The notes: generated from the sequence alone by a model not told the origin. A stretch of 64,000 nucleotides of DNA from an uncultured Actinomycetes bacterium (GCA_903830655.1 CAIKUQ010000068.1:18139-82138), one strand, 5' to 3'; shown: positions 8,686 through 17,871, counted from the first letter of the stretch. A program made the numbers and translations.

Positions 8686-10173
8686 ATGTTCGACGCACTT
8701 TCTGACCGCCTCGAAAAAATCTCTTCGGGTCTGCGTTCACGCGGCCGCCTCAGTGACGCCGACCTAGACGCGGCCCTCGGCGAAGTCCGACAAGCACTCC
8801 TGGAAGCTGACGTTGAACTCTCGGTCACTTCCGCTTTCATCGCGGCGGTTCGTGAGCGTCTCCAGGGTGAGGCCCTCTCTCAGTCGCTTAGTCCCGGCCA
8901 GCAGGTCATCAAGGCCGTCCACGAGCAACTCGTCGAAGTGCTCGGTGGCGAAGCCCTCAAGGTCACCTACGCTTCCAAGCCGCCGACGGTCATTCTCTTG
9001 GCTGGTCTTCAGGGTGCGGGTAAGACAACTACGGCCGCCAAACTCGCTAATTGGTTTAAGCAACAGGGTCGCCACCCCTACTTGATTGCCGCCGACCTCC
9101 AGCGCCCCGCCGCCGTGGAGCAGTTGCGAGTATTGGGCCGCTCCATCGGGGTGGATGTCTACTCGGACTCTTCAAATCCCGTTGACGTAGCGAAGAAGGG
9201 CCTCAAAGAGGCCACCCGCATCGGTCGTGACGTGGTCATCATTGACACTGCGGGACGACTCAGTATCGACCAGGAGTTAATGAACGAGGTCAAGAAGATC
9301 TCTAAGGTGACCGAGCCCGACTACACCTTCTTGGTCATCGATTCCGTAACCGGTCAAGACGCGGTTCACACCGCCAAAGCTTTTCACGACACTCTGGCGT
9401 TATCAGGAATCATTGTCACCAAGCTTGACTATGACGCTCGTGGTGGAGCGGTGCTTTCCGCGCGAGGTGTTGTCGGTCGCCCCGTAGTCTTTGCCGCCAC
9501 CGGCGAAAAGATTACTGATTTCGATCTCTTCTATCCCGACCGCATGGCGTCACGGATTCTTGGCATGGGCGATGTGTTGACCCTCATTGAACAAGCGGAA
9601 CGCAACGTTGATCCCGACGTGGCGGCCGCTCAGGCGTCACGGATGATGAGTGGCGAGTTCACCCTCGATGACTTTATGACCCAACTCAATCAGGTTCGAA
9701 AGATGGGGTCGCTGGGCGGACTCATGAAGATGATGCCGGGAATGAGCAAGGAGATGCGTACCGCGGCCAACAACGTTGACGACGGCCAGCTCAACAAGAT
9801 CGAGGCGATTATTCAGTCGATGACCGTTAGGGAGCGTCAGAACCCAGTGATTATTGATGGCTCTCGCCGCACACGGATCGCTCGTGGTTCGGGCTCTTCG
9901 GTCACTGCCGTTAACCAACTCCTCAACCAGTTCACGCAGATGAAAAAGATGATGAAACAAATGGGGGGAGGAGCGATGCCCCAGGTGCCCGGGATGGGCA
10001 AGCTCTCCGGCGCCGTGGCGCGAGCCCAGATGGCGCGTGGGGCTGAGGTGCCCGCGGGCTTGGAGGCCCTCAGTGCAGGCATGCAGGCCGGTCAGCGGGC
10101 CAATCCACCAGCCGGTGGACGAAACAACAAGAAAAAGAAGGGCGGGAGGGTGACCCCTCCCAAACAACGCTAA
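8686..10173 (+). CDS. ffh: Signal recognition particle protein Ffh (SRP54)
   Basis: 495 aa. It binds signal peptides and 4.5S RNA and, with FtsY, targets membrane proteins. The N domain is followed by the GTPase domain with GLQGAGKTTT (from residue 107), the DTAGR motif and TKLDYDARGG. The Met-rich M domain (GLMKMMPGM..., MKKMMKQMGG) occupies about residues 325-440. The tail is Gly/Lys-rich. The last codons contain a GGGAGGG/CCCTCCC inverted repeat. Confidence 0.97.
   Translation: MFDALSDRLEKISSGLRSRGRLSDADLDAALGEVRQALLEADVELSVTSAFIAAVRERLQGEALSQSLSPGQQVIKAVHEQLVEVLGGEALKVTYASKPPTVILLAGLQGAGKTTTAAKLANWFKQQGRHPYLIAADLQRPAAVEQLRVLGRSIGVDVYSDSSNPVDVAKKGLKEATRIGRDVVIIDTAGRLSIDQELMNEVKKISKVTEPDYTFLVIDSVTGQDAVHTAKAFHDTLALSGIIVTKLDYDARGGAVLSARGVVGRPVVFAATGEKITDFDLFYPDRMASRILGMGDVLTLIEQAERNVDPDVAAAQASRMMSGEFTLDDFMTQLNQVRKMGSLGGLMKMMPGMSKEMRTAANNVDDGQLNKIEAIIQSMTVRERQNPVIIDGSRRTRIARGSGSSVTAVNQLLNQFTQMKKMMKQMGGGAMPQVPGMGKLSGAVARAQMARGAEVPAGLEALSAGMQAGQRANPPAGGRNNKKKKGGRVTPPKQR
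10144..10161 (+). promoter_or_regulatory. Stable hairpin at the 3' end of ffh
   Basis: GGGAGGG, loop TGAC, CCCTCCC: a perfect 7-bp GC-rich stem inside the last codons of ffh. No T tract follows, so it is not a standard intrinsic terminator. It may protect the ffh 3' end or attenuate read-through into rpsP. Confidence 0.4.
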
Positions 10174-10221
10174 ACTTTCACATTCAGGTATCTGGCCCGG
10201 TTCGAGACCGAACCGCCGGTT
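10171..10221 (+). promoter_or_regulatory. rpsP leader: -10-like box and overlapping hairpins
   Basis: TAAACT at 10171-10176 fits a TAnnnT -10 element ahead of rpsP. Downstream, CGGTTCG (10198-10204) and CGAACCG (10209-10215) form a perfect 7-bp stem with an AGAC loop. The second arm overlaps a smaller AACC-GCC-GGTT hairpin (10211-10221), so the two are mutually exclusive. The second hairpin abuts the GAAGGGA ribosome binding site of rpsP. Confidence 0.35.
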
Positions 10222-10237
10222 TGAAGGGAATTTCGAC

Positions 10238-10525
10238 GTGGCAGTAAAACTTCGCTTAGTGCGCATGGGCAAAAAGAAGCAACCTACCTATCGAGTAGTT
10301 GCTGCGGAAAGCCGCCGTGCACGTTCAGGCGCATTTCTCGAGATCATTGGCACCTACGAGCCTCGCGGGCTCAGTGCTGCGAATCCTGAGACGGTCATCA
10401 AGATTGATAACGACAGGGCTGTGGCTTGGATGCGTAATGGCGCCCAACCCACCGAGCGCGTTGCCAAACTCTTGAAGACTAGCGGCGCACTCGACGCGTT
10501 TGAGGCGGCGAAGGCCGCCAAGTGA
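10238..10525 (+). CDS. rpsP: 30S ribosomal protein S16
   Basis: 95 aa, starting at GTG 10238 with GAAGGGA upstream. The N-terminus AVKLRLVRMGKKKQPTYR is the classic S16 sequence. S16 binds 16S rRNA early in 30S assembly. It heads the rpsP-khpA-rimM-trmD-rplS group, found as such in actinobacteria. Its stop overlaps the khpA start (GTGA). Confidence 0.97.
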   Translation: MAVKLRLVRMGKKKQPTYRVVAAESRRARSGAFLEIIGTYEPRGLSAANPETVIKIDNDRAVAWMRNGAQPTERVAKLLKTSGALDAFEAAKAAK

Positions 10526-10830
10526 GCGAGGTAAACGACTACGTTGATGGTGACATCAACGCAGTTGATTCCTACGAAGAAGAAGCCTCCGCTGATACTG
10601 CGGTAGCGACTCTCGAATACATCGCTCAGTCACTCTGTGACGACAAGGGTGCCGTTTCTGTTTCAACCTCCAACCGTTCGGGCAAGGTAGTTCTCTCGCT
10701 CCAGGTCGGTGGCGATGACATGGGACGCATCATTGGTCGACGCGGCCGCACCGCCCAAGCTATTCGTGCGCTGGTTGCCGCAGCGGGTGCTCGCGACGGG
10801 GTTACCACCTCAGTCGACATCGTCGACTAG
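10522..10830 (+). CDS. khpA: KH-domain RNA-binding protein KhpA
   Basis: 102 aa. The single type II KH domain has the GRIIGRRGRTAQAIR motif at about residues 69-83, which contacts single-stranded RNA. Family members are usually near 76-80 aa; this one has an extra, strongly acidic N-terminal stretch of about 25 residues. KhpA usually pairs with KhpB/Jag in RNA regulation and cell elongation. It overlaps rpsP by 4 bp, and rimM begins 2 bp after it. Confidence 0.93.
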   Translation: MSEVNDYVDGDINAVDSYEEEASADTAVATLEYIAQSLCDDKGAVSVSTSNRSGKVVLSLQVGGDDMGRIIGRRGRTAQAIRALVAAAGARDGVTTSVDIVD

Positions 10831-10832
10831 TC

Positions 10833-11306
10833 ATGACCGACGAGCGGCAAACGCTCGAAGTGGGTCGCATTGTTAAGGCTCACGGTTTAAAGGGTCAGGT
10901 CATCGTAGACCTGTGGACCGACCGACTCGAACGTCTAGAGGTTGGCTCACAACTACTGAGCGACAAAGGTCCGTTGACCGTTGTTTCGAGTGGGGCGCAT
11001 CAGGACAAGTTTCTGGTGACCTTTCAAGAGATTACCGACCGCAACGGTTCTGAACGGTGGCGCGGCACGGTGTTGCGCGCTACGCGCTTAGAAGATGACG
11101 ACGCGATTTGGATTGACGAACTCTTTAATGCGGTGGTCGTTGATCAAAACGGAGTCGAGCGCGGCAAGGTAACTCTCGTCGAGGAGATGCCCGCCAGCGA
11201 TTTATTGGTACTCGACACGGGATTTCTCGTTCCCCTGACCTTCGTGACCACCGTGGTGCCTAATGAACGAATCGAAATTGATGTTCCCGAGGGGCTCTTC
11301 GAATGA
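10833..11306 (+). CDS. rimM: 16S rRNA processing protein RimM
   Basis: 157 aa. It assists maturation of the 30S head and binds S19. The N-terminal domain has the VGRIVKAHGLKGQV signature, and the C-terminal PRC-barrel domain ends near the VPLTFVTTVVP segment. Its stop overlaps the trmD start by 4 bp. The context with rpsP and trmD is universal. Confidence 0.95.
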   Translation: MTDERQTLEVGRIVKAHGLKGQVIVDLWTDRLERLEVGSQLLSDKGPLTVVSSGAHQDKFLVTFQEITDRNGSERWRGTVLRATRLEDDDAIWIDELFNAVVVDQNGVERGKVTLVEEMPASDLLVLDTGFLVPLTFVTTVVPNERIEIDVPEGLFE

Positions 11307-12046
11307 CGATGCGCATTGACGTCCTCACCCTATTTCCCGAAGCCATCTCCCACTACGCCGACACCTCGGTGCTGGGCCGAGCTCGTGAAAAGGGAGTCTG
11401 GGACCTCCACCTGCACGACTTCCGTGATTTCACCGAGGACGTGCACCGCAGTGTCGACGACAGCCCATACGGCGGCGGCGCCGGTATGGTCCTGCGCGCC
11501 GAACCAATACTGCGCGCCCTCGAGTCCGACCCGAATATTGCGCGTCCCGTCATCGCCCTGACGCCCTCGGGCGAACCACTGAGCCACGCCATTGCCAAGG
11601 AGCTCAGTTCCACGAATGGGTTCACCCTGCTCTGTGGAAGATACGAAGGTTTCGACCAGCGCGCTCTCGACCTGGGCGTGGACCGAGAACTAAGCGTTGG
11701 GGACTTCGTTCTCGCCGGGGGAGAACTGGCCGCACTCTGCGTCATCGAGTCGGTGGTGCGCTTGTTGCCCGGCGCTCTGGGCAATGACTCGTCCAGTGAA
11801 GAAGAATCCTTCGCCGAGGGGCTCTTGGAGTATCCGCACTTCACCAAGCCCGCCGAGTTTCGGGGGCTCGAAGTGCCCGAAGTTTTGCGTTCGGGGGACC
11901 ACGCCCGAATTGCCCGTTGGCGCCTAGCCCAGGCCATCCACCTCACCCAGGCCCGTCGACCCGACCTGATCGCCCAGCGTGGGGGATTAAGCGAGTCTGA
12001 GGAGAAAATCCTCAAGGAATTCCCCGCCTTGGAGCCTGAGGCCTAG
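11303..12046 (+). CDS. trmD: tRNA (guanine-37-N1)-methyltransferase TrmD
   Basis: 247 aa. It methylates G37 of tRNAs that read CNN codons, using S-adenosylmethionine in a trefoil-knot SPOUT fold. Motifs seen are DDSPYGGGAGMV, LTPSGEPL, LCGRYEGFDQR and SVGDFVLAGGELA. The ATG overlaps rimM (ATGA). The 3' end contains a candidate promoter for rplS. Confidence 0.97.
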   Translation: MTMRIDVLTLFPEAISHYADTSVLGRAREKGVWDLHLHDFRDFTEDVHRSVDDSPYGGGAGMVLRAEPILRALESDPNIARPVIALTPSGEPLSHAIAKELSSTNGFTLLCGRYEGFDQRALDLGVDRELSVGDFVLAGGELAALCVIESVVRLLPGALGNDSSSEEESFAEGLLEYPHFTKPAEFRGLEVPEVLRSGDHARIARWRLAQAIHLTQARRPDLIAQRGGLSESEEKILKEFPALEPEA

Positions 12047-12058
12047 AGGGGCTAAACT
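12029..12058 (+). promoter_or_regulatory. Candidate promoter for rplS
   Basis: TTGGAG (12029-12034) and TAAACT (12053-12058) are separated by 18 bp and lie 33 bp upstream of the rplS ATG, leaving a short leader with a GAAAGGGA ribosome binding site. The -35 box overlaps the end of trmD. Confidence 0.4.
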
Positions 12059-12090
12059 AAGTAACCCAGTGATCCGAAAGGGACCGCACC

Positions 12091-12444
12091 ATGAATCCGA
12101 CTGATCTGATTGACCGCGACTCACTCCGCGACGACATTCCCGCTTTTCGCACCGGCGACACCCTGAAGGTGCACGTACGCGTTGTTGAAGGTACCCGCGA
12201 GCGCGTCCAGATGTTCCAGGGCGTCGTTATTCGTCGCCAGGGCTCGGGCTTGCAAGAGACCTTCACCGTGCGCAAGATCAGCTTCGGTGTTGGCGTAGAG
12301 CGCACTTTCCCACTGCACACCCCTACGATTCAGAAGATTGAAGTCGAGAGCCGCGGTGATGTTCGTCGCGCCAAGTTGTACTACCTACGCGACTTGCGCG
12401 GTAAGGCTGCGAAGATTAAAGAACTTCGCACCGACAACGTCTAA
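12091..12444 (+). CDS. rplS: 50S ribosomal protein L19
   Basis: 117 aa. It contributes to the 30S-50S interface (bridge B8). The [20 protein letters not shown] segment and the C-terminal [15 protein letters not shown] segment are family hallmarks. The start is ATG with GAAAGGGA upstream. In many actinobacteria lepB and rnhB follow; here DUF2469 follows after 5 bp. Confidence 0.97.
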   Translation: MNPTDLIDRDSLRDDIPAFRTGDTLKVHVRVVEGTRERVQMFQGVVIRRQGSGLQETFTVRKISFGVGVERTFPLHTPTIQKIEVESRGDVRRAKLYYLRDLRGKAAKIKELRTDNV

Positions 12445-12449
12445 TCGCC

Positions 12450-12749
12450 TTGGGCGAAGAAGAACTCGACGACTACGAGTCAACGCTCGAGTTAGCGCTC
12501 GTACAAGAGTACAAAGATGTTGCGTCGATGTTCGAGTATGCCGTCGAAACCGACCGGCGATTCTATTTAGCTAACGGTGTAAATGTTGAGGTGCTTTCTC
12601 AGGGAAGCCCAACGCTCGTTGAGGTCACCTTGCGTGACGCGTGGGTGTGGGATATGTATCGCACAGTTCGCTTCGTTCCTGCAGTCCGAATTCTTACCTT
12701 CCGTGATGTGAACATTGAGCATCTCGAGAAGCCAATCCCGACGATCTAG
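12450..12749 (+). CDS. DUF2469 family protein
   Basis: 99 aa, TTG start. The YESTLELALVQEYKDV opening, the VETDRRFYLAN segment and the DAWVWDMYR motif identify DUF2469, a small acidic family nearly restricted to actinobacteria. The function is unknown. It normally sits next to rnhB and yraN; here it follows rplS directly. The next gene starts 2 bp after its stop. Confidence 0.88.
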   Translation: MGEEELDDYESTLELALVQEYKDVASMFEYAVETDRRFYLANGVNVEVLSQGSPTLVEVTLRDAWVWDMYRTVRFVPAVRILTFRDVNIEHLEKPIPTI

Positions 12750-12751
12750 CC

Positions 12752-13234
12752 ATGGCGCTAAATATCTTCCGCGCACCGGTCGCGCACGTGAATGCCTACG
12801 CGGAGTTTGCTACCGACCACAACAGTGTCTTCGCCTGCACCGACGGTTCGGTCTTCGAAGCGCTGGCCTCACTCTCGGGTCGCACCGATGCGGCCATGGG
12901 TCTTTTTGTCGAACTGACTGATTTCTACGGGGGCAACCTCGTGGCCCGCGATGTCGCCAGTCTCGCTCAGGTGGTTCACATCGACAACGTGGTCCTTTCA
13001 GCTCCTCGATACGTGAAATCTCATGCTCAGGCGGTCCGCCGCCTGCTGAGCGGGGAGATCGTTCGAATGAGGAACCGCGCCGTCCAACTCGATGGCGCCT
13101 ACTGCCGACCAGCCCCTCCTCGGGCCATCAAAGTATGGGTTCTGCAAGGTGATGAGCTGGTGAGCGGTGAATTACGTTTCCAGCGCCAAGAGGGCGCTGA
13201 AGGATTCATTGAATCGGTAGAAACCTTTAGCTGA
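12752..13234 (+). CDS. Uncharacterised protein next to DUF2469
   Basis: 160 aa, ATG 2 bp after the DUF2469 stop, so probably co-transcribed. I do not recognise the family. It has no signal peptide or membrane segment, two Cys residues and mixed alpha/beta character with two short hydrophobic strands. A Cys/Pro-rich turn lies near residues 125-132. It is not YraN, RNase HII or signal peptidase, which normally occupy this place. Codon use matches the neighbours. Confidence 0.75.
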   Translation: MALNIFRAPVAHVNAYAEFATDHNSVFACTDGSVFEALASLSGRTDAAMGLFVELTDFYGGNLVARDVASLAQVVHIDNVVLSAPRYVKSHAQAVRRLLSGEIVRMRNRAVQLDGAYCRPAPPRAIKVWVLQGDELVSGELRFQRQEGAEGFIESVETFS

Positions 13235-13258
13235 GTCCACAGAAAATAGTTGACCGAC

Positions 13259-13264
13259 TAAGTT
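13259..13264 (+). promoter_or_regulatory. Candidate -10 element of endonuclease IV gene
   Basis: TAAGTT ends 7 nt before ATG 13272. It supports a leaderless start there in preference to the in-frame GTG 13269. Confidence 0.35.
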
Positions 13265-13271
13265 TTTAGTG

Positions 13272-14204
13272 ATGAATATTGGCGCTCACGTAAAAGGCGG
13301 CGGGAACATGATTCCGGCCCTAGAGGCGGGAGCCGCCATTGGAGCTACCTCCATTCAGATATTCAACCAAATTCCTCGACAGTGGCGCTTAATGAGTTAT
13401 GCCGACGACGTAATGGCGAATTTCCGTGAAGCCAACGCCAACCACCCAACGGTGAACGAGGTCTTTTGTCACGCACAGTACTTAATCAATATGGGAAGCC
13501 CCAACAAGGAGCTGCTCGCTAAGTCGATTGCGGCATTGAGTCAGAACATCACGGTGGGCCGGGCCATGGGATCTGCGGGCGTCGTGGTCCACACTGGTTC
13601 GCACATGGGCGAGGGTTTTGAAAAGCAGCTGAAGCAAGTAGCGCAGAGTTATGTCAAAGCGCTCGACAAGGCGAAGAAATCACCCAAGGGCGTGGCTGAT
13701 TGCCCCCTCTTAATTGAGAACACCGCCGGAGCGGGCGGCACAATTGGTCGTAGTTTCGAAGAGATTGGCGCAATCATTGACGCGACCGGTGGTGACGAGC
13801 GTATTGGGGTCTGTATCGATACTCAACACCTGTGGGCGAGTGGATTCGACTTTTCGACGATAGACGGAGCAAATCGTTTAGTTAAAGAAATCGATAAGGC
13901 AATCGGACTTACGCGTTTGAAGTGCTTTCACTTAAACGACTCCATTCCTATCCTGGGGGCTAACCGTGATCGCCACGCCAATATTGACGAAGGAACTATT
14001 GGCGCCAAGGGACTTTCCGCGTTGATGGGGCACCCCGCGATGCGTAATCTCCCAATGATTCTTGAGGTTCCTGGCGACGGTGATGGGCCACGCGGCAGTG
14101 ATGTCCAAGATGCGTTGAAAGCCTGGAAGAAGGGTGTAACGATGTATGACAAGACACCCGCCAAGAAAAGCTCCGCTGTGAAGAAAACCCCAACTAAAAA
14201 GTAG
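13272..14204 (+). CDS. nfo: Endonuclease IV (AP endonuclease)
   Basis: 310 aa from ATG 13272 (a GTG lies 3 bp upstream). It cuts abasic sites in base excision repair using three zinc ions in a TIM barrel. Metal-ligand motifs present are [48 protein letters not shown] and LEVPG. Gln replaces Pro in the usual HAPYLIN. After the barrel there is a basic tail of about 25 residues rich in Lys, Ala, Pro and Ser (PAKKSS, VKKTP), like histone H1 tails, which probably adds non-specific DNA affinity. fumC follows after 2 bp. Confidence 0.93.
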   Translation: MNIGAHVKGGGNMIPALEAGAAIGATSIQIFNQIPRQWRLMSYADDVMANFREANANHPTVNEVFCHAQYLINMGSPNKELLAKSIAALSQNITVGRAMGSAGVVVHTGSHMGEGFEKQLKQVAQSYVKALDKAKKSPKGVADCPLLIENTAGAGGTIGRSFEEIGAIIDATGGDERIGVCIDTQHLWASGFDFSTIDGANRLVKEIDKAIGLTRLKCFHLNDSIPILGANRDRHANIDEGTIGAKGLSALMGHPAMRNLPMILEVPGDGDGPRGSDVQDALKAWKKGVTMYDKTPAKKSSAVKKTPTKK

Positions 14205-14206
14205 GA

Positions 14207-15598
14207 ATGATGCCAAAGGTCCGTATTGAATCAGACACGATGGGCACGATTGAAGTACCCGCTACTCACTACTGGGGCGCCCAGACGCAACGTTGCCTGC
14301 ACCACTTCGCAATCAGTACCGAGACAATGCCAATCGCCCTCATCCGAGCATTTGGCGTTCTAAAACTCGCATCGGCTCAGGTCAACGCCGCATTAGGAAA
14401 ATTGGCGCCCGAAAAAGCGGAACTCATTGAGCGCGCCGCTCGCGAGGTAATCGAAGACCAGCTGCACGCTGAATTTCCACTGCGCATTTGGCAGACCGGC
14501 TCTGGCACCCAGACCAACATGAATGTCAATGAGGTCATCTCTAACCGAGCTATCGAAATCGCCGGGGGAGAGATGGGTTCCAAGACGCCCGTGCACCCTA
14601 ATGATGATGTAAATATGTCCCAGTCATCGAACGACACCTTCCCTACGGCCATGCATATCGCCGCGGTAATGGAAATTACTGACCGGCTAATTCCTTCGGT
14701 GAAGCGACTGCGCGATGCGCTAAACGCAAAAGCGGTGGCCTACAAGGAGGTCGTAAAGATTGGCCGCACACACCTCATGGACGCCACACCACTCACCTTG
14801 GGGCAAGAGTTCTCCGGCTACGTGGCCCAGCTCGACGCGGACCTTGAACGGTTGCGGGTTGTCTTGCCGGGACTCCACGAACTAGCCGCCGGCGGCACGG
14901 CCGTAGGTACTGGACTCAACACTCACCCGGAATTTGGTGAACGAGTGGCCGCCGCAATCGCCACCCTCACCGGCAAACCCTTTGTGACCGCTCCCAACAA
15001 GTTCGCGGCCCTTGCCGCTCACGACGCGTTGGTCTTCGCCCACGGGGCTATCAAAACCCTGGCGACCAGTTTGTTCAAAATCGCCGACGACTTGCGCTGG
15101 CTCGGCTCAGGCCCGCGATCTGGTCTTGGCGAATTGCGATTACCGGAGAACGAGCCGGGTTCATCAATCATGCCTGGCAAGGTAAACCCGACTCAGAGCG
15201 AAGCAGTCATTATGGTTGCCATCCAGGTCTATGGAAACGATGCCGCAGTGTCGATGGCGGGATCACGCGGAAATCTGGAGTTGAATGTCTGCAAGCCAGT
15301 GATGATTCACAACTTCTGCAACTCCATTGATCTCTTGGCGGACGCCTGTGACCGTTTTCGTGAGTTTTGCGTAGAAGGTCTTGAACCGGACTACGAGCAG
15401 ATTGAAGAGCACCTAAATAATTCACTTATGCTCGTCACCGCTCTTAACCCACTAATTGGATATGACAAGGCAGCGCAAGTAGCCAAGAAGGCCCACAAGG
15501 AGCGCACCACCCTTAAAGAGGCCTGCTTGGCTTTAGGATTTTTAACCGCCGATGAATTCGATGCCGCCATTGTTCCGGCGGACATGACCCACCCGTAG
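14207..15598 (+). CDS. fumC: Class II fumarate hydratase
   Basis: 463 aa. It interconverts fumarate and malate in the TCA cycle as a cytosolic, iron-independent homotetramer. Motifs are [38 protein letters not shown] and the catalytic-loop signature [11 protein letters not shown]. Two adjacent ATGs (14207, 14210) are possible starts. It ends 3 bp before the convergent pspAB gene. Confidence 0.96.
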   Translation: MMPKVRIESDTMGTIEVPATHYWGAQTQRCLHHFAISTETMPIALIRAFGVLKLASAQVNAALGKLAPEKAELIERAAREVIEDQLHAEFPLRIWQTGSGTQTNMNVNEVISNRAIEIAGGEMGSKTPVHPNDDVNMSQSSNDTFPTAMHIAAVMEITDRLIPSVKRLRDALNAKAVAYKEVVKIGRTHLMDATPLTLGQEFSGYVAQLDADLERLRVVLPGLHELAAGGTAVGTGLNTHPEFGERVAAAIATLTGKPFVTAPNKFAALAAHDALVFAHGAIKTLATSLFKIADDLRWLGSGPRSGLGELRLPENEPGSSIMPGKVNPTQSEAVIMVAIQVYGNDAAVSMAGSRGNLELNVCKPVMIHNFCNSIDLLADACDRFREFCVEGLEPDYEQIEEHLNNSLMLVTALNPLIGYDKAAQVAKKAHKERTTLKEACLALGFLTADEFDAAIVPADMTHP

Positions 15599-15601
15599 AA
15601 C

Positions 15602-16177
15602 TCAATTAACTGGCAGGTCCCATAGGGCCATCCAGCGTCCTAAGTCCTTTTCCATTGGTAGTTCGGTCTCGAGGAAGGCCTTGACACGGAGTTCGAGTTC
15701 GTTGTTACGGTTTTCTTTCCCCGTGGGGGCAAAGGGGTACCAAGTGCCCTGCTTCAAGAGATAGATCATGCGGACATCGCCTTCGCCCGGAGGAGTTTTA
15801 TCGACGAAGCCAAAGACCGCACAGAGCAGTCGAGCACCGAGGCCATTTTCAACGAGTGCGGTATTGGCCCCATGGATTCGCGTGACCAAGCTCGAGAGGT
15901 CGGGGTCTTTAACGACCAGCCACTTAAATCCCATCGCGTCCGTGGAGAGAGTGACGTCCTCGGCCTTCAAATCAAAGTTCAGCAGAGCCAAGATGTCCGC
16001 ATCCGCAGTGATGGTGTCTGATCCGGAGCCGGCCTTAAAGAGCAATCCCGCTTGGCCCGAGGTAACGAGGTCGAGCGAAGTCTCGAGAGTTATCGCCGCT
16101 TGGGTCAGGGCAAAGAGATTGTCCAGCTTGGGCTGCACCTGTTTGGTGCGACCCGACAGTATGTCGCGTAGACCCAC
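15602..16177 (-). CDS. pspAB: PspA-associated protein PspAB
   Basis: 191 aa, third gene of a tight pspA-htpX-pspAB operon. PspAB is an actinobacterial partner of PspA, defined by its recurrent link with PspA and HtpX; its mechanism is unknown. The sequence is soluble, starts MGLRDILSGR, and has a GxGxxL-type central segment and a Trp-rich C-terminus. Identification rests on sequence resemblance plus context. It starts right after the htpX stop. Confidence 0.82.
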   Translation of the reverse strand: MGLRDILSGRTKQVQPKLDNLFALTQAAITLETSLDLVTSGQAGLLFKAGSGSDTITADADILALLNFDLKAEDVTLSTDAMGFKWLVVKDPDLSSLVTRIHGANTALVENGLGARLLCAVFGFVDKTPPGEGDVRMIYLLKQGTWYPFAPTGKENRNNELELRVKAFLETELPMEKDLGRWMALWDLPVN

Positions 16178-17080
16178 TTAGCCGTTGAGTTCGCGCTCGA
16201 GCTTGTTTAGAGCGGCGAGACGAACTTCTAAGGAAGGGTGCGAAGAAAACAACGTCGCGGCAGTGCCACCAGCCAAGGCGGGAACGAAGAAGAAGGCGTT
16301 GCCATTCTCGGCTCGACGTAAATCGGTGCGGGGAATACGACCCATGTCACCGGTAATGGTGACCAGGGCTGAGGCGAGAGCCGAGGGCTTACCAATCAAA
16401 ATCGCACCGGAACGGTCGGCGGACAATTCCCGGTACCGAGAGAGGGCCATTGTCAACATGAAGGCCACGAAGTAAATAACAATTGAAACCAGCCAGGCCA
16501 CCATTTCGGCTGCGCCGGAGTTGTTATTGCGGTCGTTGTTGCCACCAGAGAACATTGCCCCCCACATGGCCATGCGCGAAACCAATCCAGCGAGCATGCC
16601 GACCCCTGAGGCGATAGTCATGACCGCTACATCGCGGTGAGCGACGTGGCTAAGTTCGTGGGCCAAAACAGCTTCGAGCTGCTCATCGTCTAGACGCGAC
16701 ATGATGCCACGAGTGGCGCAAACTACTGCGGCCTTAGGGTTGCGGCCCGTGGCAAAGGCGTTGGGGATGTCCATCTCGGCGATGCCCACCTTAGGTTTTG
16801 GCATATCAGCCAAGAGGCAGAGTCGGTCGATGATCTGGTGCAGGCGAGGCTCTTCCTCGGCGGTGACCTCGTGGGCGCGCATCGAGAACATGGCAATTGG
16901 GCCAGAGAAGTAGTACTGGGCGGCCAGCAAGACGGCGCCAAAACCAATGACCATTGGCATGCCTACGCCCATGCGCAGCGCGACGCCACCCAAGATGGCG
17001 TAGAGCAGGACGAGTCCGAGTCCCACGAGGAACATGCGGAAGGTTAAGCCGTGGTCAACTTCAACTTTGTTGCGAGCCAT
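16178..17080 (-). CDS. htpX: Membrane zinc metalloprotease HtpX
   Basis: 300 aa, M48B family. It degrades misfolded membrane proteins under envelope stress. Two N-terminal membrane helices (about residues 14-32 and 38-58) are followed by the zinc site HELSH and the third ligand Glu in SRYRELSADR. A further pair of hydrophobic helices lies about residues 155-215. It sits 2 bp after pspA and is adjacent to pspAB. Confidence 0.95.
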   Translation of the reverse strand: MARNKVEVDHGLTFRMFLVGLGLVLLYAILGGVALRMGVGMPMVIGFGAVLLAAQYYFSGPIAMFSMRAHEVTAEEEPRLHQIIDRLCLLADMPKPKVGIAEMDIPNAFATGRNPKAAVVCATRGIMSRLDDEQLEAVLAHELSHVAHRDVAVMTIASGVGMLAGLVSRMAMWGAMFSGGNNDRNNNSGAAEMVAWLVSIVIYFVAFMLTMALSRYRELSADRSGAILIGKPSALASALVTITGDMGRIPRTDLRRAENGNAFFFVPALAGGTAATLFSSHPSLEVRLAALNKLERELNG

Positions 17081-17082
17081 TG

Positions 17083-17817
17083 TTAGTTTCCCTCACTCTT
17101 TGGTAGTTCGGCGGTGGCACCCGAAGCAAGCTGGGCCTTCATCGAGGCGAGTTGGGCGTCGATGGCATCCTTCGCTCCAGCCTTATCAAGCTGGGCTTGG
17201 ATGTCGTCATTCGAAGTCGTGAGATCGGTGAGCGCCCCTGAAGCCAGAAGTTCATCGAGCGCACCGGAACGCGCTTGCATGGTGGCCACTTTGTCCTGCG
17301 CGCGCTGGAGCGCGGCGCCGGCATCGGCCATGTTGGTTGAGATACCCGAAACGGCTTCGGCCACGTGAGCACTCGCTTCAGCCGCGGTATAGCTCGCCTT
17401 CATTGTTTCCTTCTTCGTGCGGAAAGCCTCAATTTGTGTTTGCAACTTTGTCGCGGTGTCTTCGAGCTTGTCCTCTTGCTCGGCGATTGAAGCGTGCTGA
17501 GATGAAAGGTCATTCAATTGACCAATGATGGCCTCGCGGCGGGTGAGTGCTTCACGCGCTAGTTCTTCGTTGCCTTGACCGAGTGCGGCCTTGGCCTGTC
17601 CAGCCAACTTGTCACCCTGAGTGGTTAATTGCTCAGCCTGGAGCTCGACACGCTTGCGGGCGGTGGCCACGTCCGCGAGAGCGCGACGGACCTTAGTTAG
17701 GTTGTCGAGTTGCTGTTGGTAGGCCAGGTCAAGGGTCTGGCGAGGGTCTTCCATCTTGTCCAAGGCTGCGTTGGACTTAGCTTGGAAGAGGTTGGTAATG
17801 CGCTTCATGACGCCCAT
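17083..17817 (-). CDS. pspA: Phage shock protein A (PspA/Vipp1 family)
   Basis: 244 aa, mostly coiled coil. PspA is an ESCRT-III-like membrane-binding protein that stabilises damaged cytoplasmic membrane. The N-terminal amphipathic helix (RITNLFQAKSNAALDK) and the EDPRQTLDLAYQQQ element are typical. A C-terminal Ala-rich region ends in an acidic tail. AAGGAGA provides the ribosome binding site. No PspB/C or PspF gene is in the window, as expected for actinobacteria. Confidence 0.95.
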   Translation of the reverse strand: MGVMKRITNLFQAKSNAALDKMEDPRQTLDLAYQQQLDNLTKVRRALADVATARKRVELQAEQLTTQGDKLAGQAKAALGQGNEELAREALTRREAIIGQLNDLSSQHASIAEQEDKLEDTATKLQTQIEAFRTKKETMKASYTAAEASAHVAEAVSGISTNMADAGAALQRAQDKVATMQARSGALDELLASGALTDLTTSNDDIQAQLDKAGAKDAIDAQLASMKAQLASGATAELPKSEGN

Positions 17818-17871
17818 TGGCTATCTCCTTGAATCGTTCGATTACTAGGTTAGAACCCAAGCGTTCTCTCT

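Noticed and set aside
11353..12015. 220-aa minus-strand frame opposite trmD
   Set aside because: It is antisense to a clear trmD and is Arg/Ser-rich low-complexity, typical of shadow frames in GC-rich genes.
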